Source: Stephanodiscus triporus
Taxonomy: Eukaryota; Bacillariophyta; Thalassiosirophyceae; Thalassiosirales; Thalassiosiraceae
Assembly: GCA_036939755.1 (NCBI GenBank)
Contig: JALLAZ010000331.1
Span: 1 to 18,186, forward strand
Reading direction: 5' to 3'
DNA: 18,186 bases
The position numbers were made by a program, and so were the translations under genes. This document shows positions 9,505-18,186 of the stretch, piece by piece. The notes beneath the pieces are model-generated. The model was not told the origin of the DNA. It saw nothing but the letters and a program-made list of their open reading frames with translations, and made no database searches. Within the stretch, counting starts at the first letter, position 1. The number at the start of each line of letters is the position of its first letter.

Positions 9505-9614
9505 GTCGACCGAATTCCGGCAGGGCGCTTGCATCGGGAGACATGTCGCTGCTGGACATGGGCGCGGAGTACCACTGCTACACGTCGGACATCACGTGCA
9601 GCTATCCCGTGTGC
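9492..9614 (+). pseudogene. Fragment of M24 Xaa-Pro dipeptidase (prolidase)
   Basis: In one frame this reads YGQAGRPNSGRALASGDM, then LLDMGAEYHCYTSDITCSYP and VCGTFTDGDTR. It matches the central metallopeptidase segment of eukaryotic prolidases, where GDM.LFDMG.EY...SDITC contains the first two metal-binding Asp residues. Both are kept here (in LLDMG and SDITC). The conserved His of the YGHAG motif is Gln. There is a stop in frame at 9483-9485, and after 9614 no further prolidase sequence is evident on either strand. It could be one exon of a fragmented gene, since CGA|GTACATG could be a donor, but no partner exon is seen in the window. A relic or captured gene fragment is more likely. Confidence 0.6.
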
Positions 9615-10037
9615 GGGACCTTCACGGACGGCGATACACGAGTACATGTTGAGCTATTAGCTCTATTTGAAGAAACATATTTTCTATTTTATGACTCATG
9701 ATCTTGCGCAAAGCTTAATAATGATGCAGACCTCCGTTACAAATGGTTGTGCTGATAACGCTTTTTTATTATAAATGCAGCCACGCTAGATAAGTCCATT
9801 CCCCACCCGAAACGCTGCTGCGGGCCAGAACAAATGAAGCAAAGCCAGATGACTGTTGCTTGGCCCACACTACTTGTCCTCCACCCCCACTCCTCTGGAT
9901 GTCTCAATAAATAAGCATTTTCAACTATTTATGCAACAAAAAGATTTAAATGAATAACAATAAAGATGAAACCCTCCGACACTCCTCCACATGTCCTTTC
10001 TTATGATGACAACAGATAACACTACACTTCACAACCT
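9615..10037. other. AT-rich intergenic spacer, no gene seen
   Basis: This AT-rich stretch lies between the prolidase-like fragment and the convergent end of the BTB gene. It has no open frame worth keeping. It presumably includes the 3' untranslated region of the BTB gene on the - strand. No definite polyadenylation signal is called. Confidence 0.5.
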
Positions 10038-13000
10038 TCAGATCTTTCTGCGATAGTAAAACACCGGCAATAATTCTCCCTTGCCATCTTCGTATAGATA
10101 TCCGTTTTCTTTTCCCAAGTTGTCCAACTCAGTTCCCTTGATTGGCATTTGTGTTGGTCGACGATCACCCCTCCTATGATTGGGAAAATGATGGTCCGGA
10201 TTGGCGCTGTAGGTGCATGTGGTTTTGTCAATAATCTTTGGATCAATCGTGGACACTTCACCAAAGTTATGTATACCAGGCACACGGCGAAAGTTTTTCA
10301 GCTCTTCCTTGTATTCTTCCATAGCAATTGTTTTTTCAGTCAATTGTTTTGCCAGCTCCGCTGCCTTTCTTTGCAACTGTAACAACTGATTGCGATAGTC
10401 ATTTATTTCCCTTTCCTGTGCCAGCTTGGAGTTTTCCAGCTCAGCCTGCCAACTTTCCAACTCTGAGTTCTTCTTCACTTCGAAGCTCTCCCTCTCAGCC
10501 TTGGCCGAATCAGAATTATTCTTAGCCTCAATCAAACATTTCTCGAGGAGATAGTTCTGCAGCTGTGCCGGGAGCGATCGATGTATGGCCGCAGGATGAT
10601 GCGACGAATTATGTCCCCTCACGGGCACCGTAAAACTGTCCCTCTCGAAGTCAATAATCATCGGTTCACACACCTCCTCCTTCCAATACTTGGCAACAAC
10701 AGAAATGCAACGGTTCATCAGGCTGTCGCCGGGCAACATTTCCATGATGTTACAATTCTCATCATCAACAAGTATCAGATCTACGTAAAATTTCAGTATC
10801 ATCAGAGCAACCTTGGGATCAATGTCGGGCATGATGCGTGGCTTCGTAAGATCCCTAAAATATTCCACATCGATGTCATCTGCATGATCTGTAATGCATG
10901 TAAATTAAAGTTGAGAACAGCACACATTGGACTCGCTTGAATCCATGTCCTGAGACCAAAATGAAGACACTCACGTTCACCGCAATATGAATAAACAATC
11001 AAACTCAACAGATCACTATCACATCTCAACTCCTTCGACAATATGATCCTACGGAACAAATCGGGAGGCAATCTGTAAATTGGATCGAAGTCCACTGTAT
11101 CTGCCAAATTTGCGGCGGTGACGTCAATAGACCTATTCAATATCTCATCTAAGCGGAATAAGTACGAGTCCAATAAAAAGTACATTGCCGTCGTTGAAAG
11201 GATGTTTTCCATGACATACGCTTCCGCCTGCTCCAACAATGCACGGATCTTGTACCGTTTCCCAAGATAAACCAACGGTACAGCATTCTCGACGTTGACA
11301 TCCAACGGACAATCGGGATTGTAACAAAAATCCAAGACCATACCCATGGCATTAGCGGCACTTTCCAACATGACAGTTTCATGCACATTCACCTCGGACG
11401 AATGCCCATCGGGAGCGCCGCCTCGAGAATTTTCCGCCTCGCGGATGCGTCGTCCCAACAACTCTGAACGATGCGATCCCACCGCGATCATAGCCTTATG
11501 AACGTAATAAATGTCCTGTTTGGGTACTCCTCCTGATCCGACTACGAAATCGATTCCAGCCACATCCAGGGTTTCGAAGTCGGGCGCGTGCGGACCTGGA
11601 TTGGCCCGATTTACGATGATGGTAAAGTCGGACAGTGACACGTATGAATCAAGACGCCAATTAAGTTCATCGTCCTCGACGCCATCGTACCTGGAGGGTT
11701 TCGATTGAGAGTTTGACCGCGAATGCGAGGCGGGGGGCGCGTAAGGCATCGACCGCGCAGGTGACGACGCGGAGCGAGAATCTTGTCCCTGTCGTGATGC
11801 CAACGCTTGCGATGCCCTGAGCGACCTTTCGAAGGAAGGATCCCTCCTCGCCGTAACGTTCTGCGGTGCAACCACCCGGGCCGCCTCATGAACCAGGTCT
11901 TGCCTGTGCGTCTGCATCATCTGACGTTCCTCATGCCCCCTACCCCGCTGTATCTGTTCCATTTCGAGCCGGTGATGCAGCTCTTCCTGTGCCAATTGCT
12001 CCTGACGTTCGCGCTCCACCTGTAATGCGCGTAGCCGAAGCTGTTCCTCGTGAAGGCGACGTCGTTGCGCCGCCCTTTCCATATCTTCTTGCAAGTATCG
12101 AATCCTCCGTTCTTCGCGGTCCGCCTCTTCTTGAAGATCTTGGATGCGCCGTTCGTCACGCTTGAGTTCCTCCTGCAGCAGACGTTGTGACTCCGCCACC
12201 GCTGCCGCCGCGCGAACCTGCGCCTGCTGCTGCTTCTCCTGCATTGAAGCCAATTCTTTCGCGACTCGCGCCCTCTCCTCCTGCTCCTCCCGATTCCGTT
12301 CTTTGAGTTCCTCCTCTTCGCGAAGGGTTCGGATGAGTCCAAGTGCCTTTTCCGCAGCGGCCGTCGCGTTGGAAACGCGCGGCGGCCTCTCCTTCTCCAC
12401 TGACCTTTGGAATTCCGATTCCCGCCTTCGCTGCTCTTCTTCAAGCAGCCCATGGCCCTGCAGCTCTCGATCGAGCTGTGCCTCCACCACCAGCAGCTGC
12501 GCCCGACGCCGTTGTTTTTCCAGCGCCTCGGACCGAGCAGGGTCGTCTTGCTCCGAATTCGCAGTCATTATGAACGCCACCGCCGCGGCGGCCACGGCAA
12601 CCTGTGCTTCGGCGGTCACCACCTCCGCTGTTTTCGGGGTCTTGCCGTCCTCGCTCGACGACGAGGACTCGTACGAGGACGAGCTCGCCCATGCCTCACC
12701 CTCCTCTTCTGCCTCGTCCTCTGAATTTTTTTCCTCCTCTTCCTCTGTCTCATCATCCGAATCTTCCTCCTCCTCATCAGATGATGACCCGTCTTCTGAC
12801 TCGGACGATGAATCCATCTGCGGCGGAGGCTCCGCCTTTGTCCTTGTGACCTCCGCCACCTTCGTCTCCGCCGCCGCCCCCTTCGTGACGTCGTTTTCTC
12901 CCCTGATGATCTTTTGAATCGCCCGATTCCTCTCCAGCGGACTCAGCGTCGTATCCTTCAGGACCTTCTGGATCGCCGCTCGCTTTAGCGCCTCGGAATC

Positions 13001-13657
13001 AGACGGCGATATGATCGAGGAGGACGGCGGCGGCGAGTCGGAGGGGCCCTCCGGACCCCGCGCCTCCACCACCGCCATCTCCTCCTCCACCGCCGCCCCC
13101 CTCTGAACGTCGTATCCCCCTTTGAAAATCTTCTGAGCGACGACGTCGCCGTTGTCGTCGTCATCATCGTCGTCATCATCGTTGTCATCTTCGTTGTAAT
13201 CTTCTTCATCGTCGTCATCATCGTTGTCATCTTCGTTGTCATCTTCTTCATCGTCGTCATCATCGTTGTCGTCTTCTTCATCGTCGTCTTCTTCATCGTC
13301 ATCGTCATCGTCATCGTCCTCCTCGTCCTCCTCCTCCTCCTGTCCTTTCCTCTCCACCGGCGCGGCCTCGCGTCCCGGCTGCGGCACCACATTCGCAACG
13401 ACGCCTACGTCCCCCCCTCCCCCCCCCGAGGACGAGGCCGAGGCCGCCTTCAGCGCGGCCCGCCTCTTCCTCTCGGCGGGACTGACGTACATTGTCGTGG
13501 CGATTGCCGCGGCCTTTTCCAATTCCTCAGGGGTCAGGCCCTCCTCCTCCCCGGCGTCGGGCAATAACCCCTTCCCGTACGACATCCCCAGGGCGTCCAT
13601 GCCGGAGTGGATGGAGGAGCGCTGGAACGCGGACGACGAAAGCGGCGGGGTGGACAT
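10038..13657 (-). CDS. BTB/POZ-domain protein with acidic and coiled-coil regions, two exons
   Basis: Exons are 13657-10975 and 10888-10038, joined by an 86-bp phase-1 intron (GTGAGT...TTACAG), giving 1177 residues. In order: a short N-terminal motif (about 41-75); a highly acidic Asp/Glu/Asn tract (about 109-172); a second copy of the motif (about 222-255, AAIQKVLKDTTLSPLERNRA); Ser/Glu-rich low-complexity sequence; a long Glu/Arg/Gln coiled coil (about 375-590); a Ser/Arg-rich linker; a BTB/POZ domain (about 675-815; LSDFTIIV, VHKAMIAVGSHRSELLG, VLDFCYNPDCPLDV, YLGKRYKI); a BACK-like helical segment to about 960; and a second coiled coil (about 1004-1091). BTB domains mediate dimerisation and often recruit cullin-3 ubiquitin ligases; whether this one does is unknown. 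The gene is transcribed divergently from the transporter. The acidic DNA is a minisatellite, so its length may vary. Confidence 0.85.
13148..13335. repeat. Trinucleotide-based minisatellite with 42-bp period
   Basis: Imperfect GTC/ATC/TTC triplets (GAC/GAT/GAA on the coding strand) encode the acidic tract of the BTB protein. A 42-bp higher-order period is visible: GTTGTC(A/G)TCTTC recurs with its GTC at 13184, 13226 and 13268. The 3-bp multiple preserves the reading frame. Confidence 0.8.
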
Positions 13658-14326
13658 TTCACTTCTTGTTATTATGGAGAGGAGCTACCAAGTTCAAACA
13701 CAGCGGCGCGGAGCGCTATCCTACTATTGAATTGCCCGTCCAACTCAACAACAACGCGCAACGCTCATTTCATTTATCTCTACTCCCTTATATGTTTGTG
13801 AAGCGTCGCATACAAACGTTCTATTCTATGATGTAACTCGACACTTCTCAGAAAACTCACAAGTTTGGCAGGGTTGGTCCTTCCCGCCATAAGTACAAAA
13901 GATGAGCCCCCGCCGGCCGCGCGCCGGGCCCGGCTTGGTGTAATTAATTTACGTACAATAGATACTTTGCGTAAAGTACCATATAAAAATAACCAAATAG
14001 AGTATATGGATGTGCGACGACCAGCCACCAAGCAGCGACCGCAACGACCGACGACGCTATTGTAAAGAATTGGGCGTCGTACCGCCACCAACTGCCTAAT
14101 TAGCTGGCGGCATCTCCGTCAACGATCATCACTCTCCACCATGGCGTTTTGTGGCAACTAACGACCGAGCCGGGCTGCCTCTCGCAGTTTGCCTCGAGCA
14201 TCGTCGCGCCTTCCTTAGAAGCGCAGCATTGGGCCGGGCTCGTTCGCCAGCAGGCAGACGATAGGTATTCAAAATTTCGACTGGAGGGGAGAAGGCAATC
14301 GACGATACGAGATAAATAAATAAATA
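13658..14326. promoter_or_regulatory. Shared 5' region between divergent BTB and transporter genes
   Basis: These 669 bp separate the two start codons and should contain both promoters. An AT-rich TATA-like stretch, ACCATATAAAAATAACC (13978-13994), lies about 340 bp before the transporter ATG. GC-rich palindromic sequence (GCCGGCCGCGCGCCGGGCC, 13913-13931) sits nearby. The leader just before the transporter ATG is AT-rich (GATAAATAAATAAATA). Only short chance frames are present. Confidence 0.4.
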
Positions 14327-16277
14327 ATGTCGGATGAATGGAACGTCGACGCCATCCTATCCCTCATGGGCGGCACTATCTTCCATTTCATCGTGGGCAT
14401 CAAGATGATGTGGTAAGTGAAGTCGCCGACAGTTTGCCGCCGTGTGCGCCCCGATTGAATGAATTTTAAGACGCGTTCTTGTCTTCGTCCGATGCCCTCG
14501 CGTCATAGGGGTAACATCGCTCCCTACGTGGTAAGAGAAGTAGATGACGGTTTGCCGCCATCCGCCATGCACGCCCGAATTTTCCAACGCGTTCTCGTTG
14601 TTTTCTTCCTATGATGCCCTTCGCAACCCATACATCCCGATTTCCGCGCTCCGCCCTCTTCGGAACGAACGCAGACCTCCTACCTCGTCCAGTTTAACCC
14701 GGAGGTCACGTACAGCAGCGCGCTCCACATTTACACCGGGATATTCCTCGGACAATCATTGACCATGTACCTCGGCGGACGGCTCGAGAAAAGGGTGGGT
14801 CAGCGTTCATCCGCGTACATCGGCGCGACAATCGTCTCCGGCTGCACCTACCTCTCGTCGCACTGCAAGACGCTGCGCTCATTCGCCTTCCTCCAGGCAT
14901 TGGTGGGAGCGGGCATCGGCCTGTCCTACAGCGCTCCCATCCTATGCGGCTTCGGCCACCTCAAGAATAACAAGGGCATCGTCACGGGGATCGTGACGAC
15001 GGGTTCCGGCGTCGGGCCGTTCCTGGCCGGCCTCGTCGCGACGACTTTCGTCAACGGCGAGAACTGCCCCGTCGATCCGACCACGGGACTTTACGATCCT
15101 GCGTCCCCCGTCGTCGGGAGGGTACCGGACATGTTCCGCGTCCTCGGGATGATGTACGCGGTCGTAGGTTTCGTCGGGGCGTCGCTACTGATCCCGACGG
15201 GGATGGAAGGGCCGCCGAACGACGACGACGACAACGACGCGGGAGGACCGCCGCCAGTGCAGTCGTCGTTGATGGGAGGGGACGTCGGGGAGAGCTTGAC
15301 CCTAACCGACGGCGGCGAATTCGACTTTTACTACGACGGATCCATGCGAGAGGACGACGGCGGGGAGGAGACGACCAGGCGTTCCACGATGAAATCCATC
15401 CTGCGCGCGTCCAACTTGAACAAGGGGAGGGGTCACCAGAGATACGGCAGTCGTGTGAAATTTGAGGTTCGATTTGAGCTGACGACGACACAGATGATCA
15501 ACGACTCGCTGTCGTGGCTGGTAATCGGCACGGCGATATGCACGGGCGTGTCGGGATTTTACGTCGCAGCGACGTACAAGAGCTACGGGCAGACGGCCAT
15601 ATCAGATGATCACTTCATCACGGTGGTCGGATGCCTGGCATGCCTGTGCAACGGCGTGTCCAGGGCGGTCTGGGGGTTGACCGCGGATCGCATCGGTCAC
15701 TTCGAGACGCTAGAGGTGACGGCATACGCGTACCCGATCGTCATGCTGATGTATACCCTGTCGGTCCACAGCAAGCTGGCCTTTGGATTTTGTGTGTGTT
15801 CCATGTACGGACTGTGGGGGGCCAGCGGCTGTCTCATGCCGGCAATTGTGGCTTTCCTGTTGTAAGTAGTCGAGTCCCGCCCGGAAAAAAAATCGTGTAA
15901 ATAAGCTAACCCAAATCGAAACCTTTTCGCATTCGTTCACGAGGTAGTGGAGACAAACATTTGGGCACCAACTACGGCGTGAGTATCACGCAAAATGACT
16001 CATCCATGTTGATTCATTTGTCTTCTAATGTCATTGTCGCAACCCCCCCCCCCCCCCCTAGTTCATCTTCTTCGTGTACGGTGTGATGTGCGTCATCATC
16101 ATCGATAGCGCTGGAAATTCCGGATTCGATTTTGGTCGATTGAATTACTTTTTCATCGCGGTTTCCTTCGTTGGTGCCATATTATGCTCACACATTCGTT
16201 ATCTGACGTCGAAGGTCAAGGACGAGAAGGTCCTCAAACACCATAGATCCACGAGTAGTGTGCACTCAATGCTATAA
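14327..16277 (+). CDS. Major facilitator transporter (OFA/monocarboxylate type), five exons
   Basis: Exons are 14327-14412, 14509-14530 (22 nt), 14675-15861, 15948-15978 (31 nt) and 16062-16277, giving 513 residues. Donors are GTAAGT, GTAAGA, GTAAGT and GTGAGT; all junctions keep frame (phases 2, 0, 2, 0). The joined protein has the plan of a 12-helix transporter. WGNIAPYV follows the first helix. GGRLEKRVGQR is the loop 2-3 motif. GAGIGLSYSAPI and GIVTGIVTTGSGVGPFLAG are helices 4-5. A long hydrophilic, Asp-rich cytoplasmic loop spans about 215-305. The C-terminal half contains SRAVWGLTADRIG and, across the 31-nt exon, FGDKHLGTNYGFIFFVYG, a hallmark of oxalate:formate antiporter relatives. 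The substrate is probably a small organic anion, which is inferred from family only. Introns 1 and 2 are similar to each other. The last intron has 16 C before its AG. Confidence 0.9.
14413..14508 (+). repeat. Transporter intron 1, related copy of intron 2
   Basis: This 96-bp intron shares its first 29 nt with intron 2 at 24 positions (both contain GTTTGCCGCC). After a gap the match resumes with GAATTTT, ACGCGTTCT and GATGCCCT. Confidence 0.7.
14531..14674 (+). repeat. Transporter intron 2, related copy of intron 1
   Basis: This 144-bp intron lies just beyond the 22-nt exon. Its first part (about 14531-14630) aligns with intron 1. The remaining stretch to CGCAG at 14670-14674 has no counterpart. 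Confidence 0.7.
16043..16058. repeat. 16-bp C homopolymer at splice acceptor
   Basis: An uninterrupted run of 16 C precedes TAG at the end of the last transporter intron and acts as its polypyrimidine tract. Confidence 0.8.
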
Positions 16278-17098
16278 AAAACTTCAATTATCTGCAGAAT
16301 TTGACATCACACCCTTCTCCGAGCCATGCCGTTGATATTGCGGCTGCATTGGCACACGGGGGCCCAACCGGTCATTCTTCAATTTACAGTTTCTCTTGCT
16401 GGCTTCCATGCGATCCCAAATCCCGAGATGGGTAATATGTAACATCACGCGAAGAGTGCAAAGTTGCATTTAGTACACAAATTGTAATATTCGTCAAGGT
16501 CTGTTCAAAAGACGAATGCGATCAGAGCTGCTTACGGCGAGGTTACGGTCCTTTGTTAAACAAGCGATGATGTTACGACAAGAGTGAAAATGGTCAAAGA
16601 TTGAGTTTAGTTGCTGCTATATATATTTTTGCCCCAACGGTAACAAATCATTCCGGTTGAAGGTCTCATCTTGGCAGCCAAGAAATGATTGCTAAGTATC
16701 ATACTTTCTAGGAGAATGGCAGATGCAAAAAAAGAATCCTAAATATGATACCTATTAGCACTCCATACTCTAGCATTAGGTGGCTATTAGTTTGCTTTTG
16801 GTCATTGTCGCTGTTTATAGATGTTTACCTTCATAGATGTGGAAGCTTTCTCGACATATTAGTATGGCTCATTATGATAATGTTTAGAGCGATTATGATG
16901 GATGCTTTTTTGTTTTCACGGTATCTTTTTTGGATACCAAAATAGATACCAGTGCTTTGCTATGCCCACCGCCCTCTGATATTTTTTCTTTGAAAATTTA
17001 AACTCGCACCTTATATTTTCGCCGTGGCGATCTCACAGCGCGCGTGTTGTTTTTTTCCAATTTGGATCGACGCTTTAACGCTCCGTCTCCGGTCCAAT
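16278..17098. other. AT-rich intergenic region, promoter of the downstream gene expected here
   Basis: No gene is supported. Short open frames on both strands (for example + 16745-16945) have no recognisable features. GCTATATATATTTTT (16616-16630) is TATA-like but lies 470 bp before the next ATG. GGTATCTTTTTTGGATACC (16920-16938) is a short inverted repeat. The 17030-17098 stretch is probably the leader of the next gene. Confidence 0.4.
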
Positions 17099-18186
17099 AT
17101 GCCGTCGAAGTGCTATTGTGGTAATAATGCACAAATTTCTTGCAAAAGCATTGATGGCTACCACCATTGCTCGTTGACATGTTTGGAAACAATGGGACGT
17201 GTAAGGTCAGAAGAGGTGATTGCGAAGAAGGTAAGTTTGGACGGCTCCGGATCTATCGCGCTTTTGATACTGACGCATCACGCTCGTCGTCGCCTCGTTG
17301 CGGCGTCGGACTACAACGACGACGACGACGATGACGACGATGACGAGCGAGGCTCGCACCATCGGATACTCGTGCAATGGTACAGATTCCGGCCGTCGCT
17401 CGTCTCGGAGATGGAATGCGCGGACGCGATCCTGTGTCATGCCGGGGCGTAGGCGCTGTTGGTGGCGTTGGAAATTTCCGCATCGTCATCTAACTCAATT
17501 ACACTCTTTGTTACTGTCATTCTTTTTGCTTGCTCCAAAAGAAGCAGGACAATGTCAAGAACAATGCCAAGAAACTTGAGGCTCTATTGGATAAAAGGAT
17601 TGCCGAGAATCTTTTGCATAGGGCAAAAGGAATTGACATTGACACCCCCCTCGAGAACCATGTTCTCGTGAGATTAGCTTTGGCAAGGGTGGACAAGATC
17701 AAGCTCATTGTGCCGGCATACCACAACTTCTACGTATTCGTTTGTCGCAAGTATCGAGTTGACAAAGAGGCTTTTGCCAGCGTAACCAGCCGAGGGAACG
17801 GCACACGCCTAATCCTTGATGCGGACGGAGGCAACGTAACCGCGAAGGAAATGAAGGAAAAGTATGGGTGGGTGGTAGTAAAGGATCTCTACGCATCCAC
17901 TAGTGCGATAAACGTGAATGAGTTGGAGAAGCGAGTTCACACACTTATGTATGCAGACCCGAGGTCAATCTGGCTCAACAATGGAATGGAAGGTGTTAAG
18001 TTGGACGAGGATAAGGATGGGAACATTATTAATGTGCTCGAATTCTCGGTCAACATTATTCATGGGCCCAGTAAGAACCTCACATTTGCTGCCGCTAAAC
18101 GACACAAATCCAAGCTATCGGATGTCTTTGCGGTGGCGGCGCCACGAGCTGTCAAGCGAAAGGTCAGCGACGAGGAATATGACCTT
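17099..18186 (+). CDS. Unknown protein with N-terminal Cys/His cluster, 3' end outside window
   Basis: Exon 1 is 17099-17230 (44 codons) and exon 2 starts at 17548 and stays open to the window edge (213 codons), giving at least 257 residues. The phase-0 intron runs GTAAGT...GAAGCAG (317 bp). The start at 17099 is the first ATG in frame; only a GTG lies upstream. Residues 5-28 have CxC-x7-C-x7-HC-x3-C (Cys5, Cys7, Cys15, His23, Cys24, Cys28), a plausible small zinc-binding unit. A charged helical segment (KKLEALLDKRIAENLLHRAK) follows, then a mixed alpha/beta-looking region (YHNFYVFVCRKYRV, GNGTRLILDADGGNVT, KYGWVVVKDLY). The last residues are basic (AAAKRHKSK, AVKRK), possibly a nuclear localisation signal. 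I do not recognise the family and assign no function. Confidence 0.65.
17316..17346. repeat. GAC/GAT microsatellite inside intron
   Basis: A run of GAC and GAT triplets lies inside the 317-bp intron of the terminal gene. If read through it would encode about nine Asp. Confidence 0.75.

Noticed and set aside
12144..12917. A long open frame (257 codons) on the + strand opposite the BTB gene
   Set aside because: It is Ser/Ala-rich because it is the complement of Glu/Arg/Gln codons of the coiled coil, and it has no motif of its own.
13224..13730. A + strand frame with poly-Ser
   Set aside because: It is the reverse complement of the Asp/Glu minisatellite; the - strand frame carries the real protein.
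16745..16945. A small hydrophobic + strand frame of 66 codons
   Set aside because: It lies in AT-rich spacer where hydrophobic chance frames are expected; no start context, homology or splice partner is seen.
1..18186. tRNA, rRNA, CRISPR or bacterial operon signals
   Set aside because: I found no T-loop-like tRNA signature, no spaced direct-repeat array and no ribosome-binding-site-linked gene chain.

Overview
The window looks like nuclear DNA from a eukaryotic alga, most likely a diatom and possibly a centric one. The support is short GT-AG introns (79-144 bp, one of 317 bp), microexons, head-to-head gene pairs, piggyBac-like and LINE-like relics of kinds I know from diatoms, and a short 'SPxERxR' repeat that resembles one I remember from diatom proteins. 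There are no bacterial operon features and no RNA genes that I can see. The lineage call is an inference, made without any search.

Bases 1-6290 hold mostly dead mobile DNA. A decayed piggyBac-like transposase gene runs from about 190 to 3270 on the + strand. It is interrupted by a 986-bp element (889-1874) with 16-bp terminal inverted repeats and TTAA at both edges, so a non-autonomous piggyBac-type element appears to have landed in a piggyBac-type gene. A decayed reverse-transcriptase relic lies on the - strand (about 3804-4470). A further weak coding relic (about 5884-6076, - strand) sits just downstream of the first intact gene.

Bases 6290-9351 carry a head-to-head pair. On the - strand is a three-exon YheT/ABHD-type alpha/beta hydrolase (6290-7855). 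Its catalytic His lies in a third exon that a single-frame reading misses. On the + strand is an intronless 2-oxoglutarate/Fe(II) dioxygenase-like gene (8161-9351) with a long insert inside the catalytic fold. Between it and the next gene, 9492-9614 is an isolated fragment of an M24 Xaa-Pro dipeptidase (prolidase).

Bases 10038-16277 carry a second head-to-head pair. On the - strand is a two-exon, 1177-residue BTB/POZ protein with acidic and coiled-coil regions (10038-13657). On the + strand is a five-exon, 513-residue major facilitator transporter of the oxalate/formate-antiporter/monocarboxylate-transporter type (14327-16277). Its first two introns are visibly related to each other and flank a 22-nt microexon. 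The window ends in a 5'-partial gene (17099 to beyond 18186) for an unrecognised protein with an N-terminal Cys/His cluster.

I see no shared pathway linking the intact genes. The strongest candidates for something new are the duplicated-intron pair around the microexon, the nested TTAA element and the split repeat in the BTB protein.
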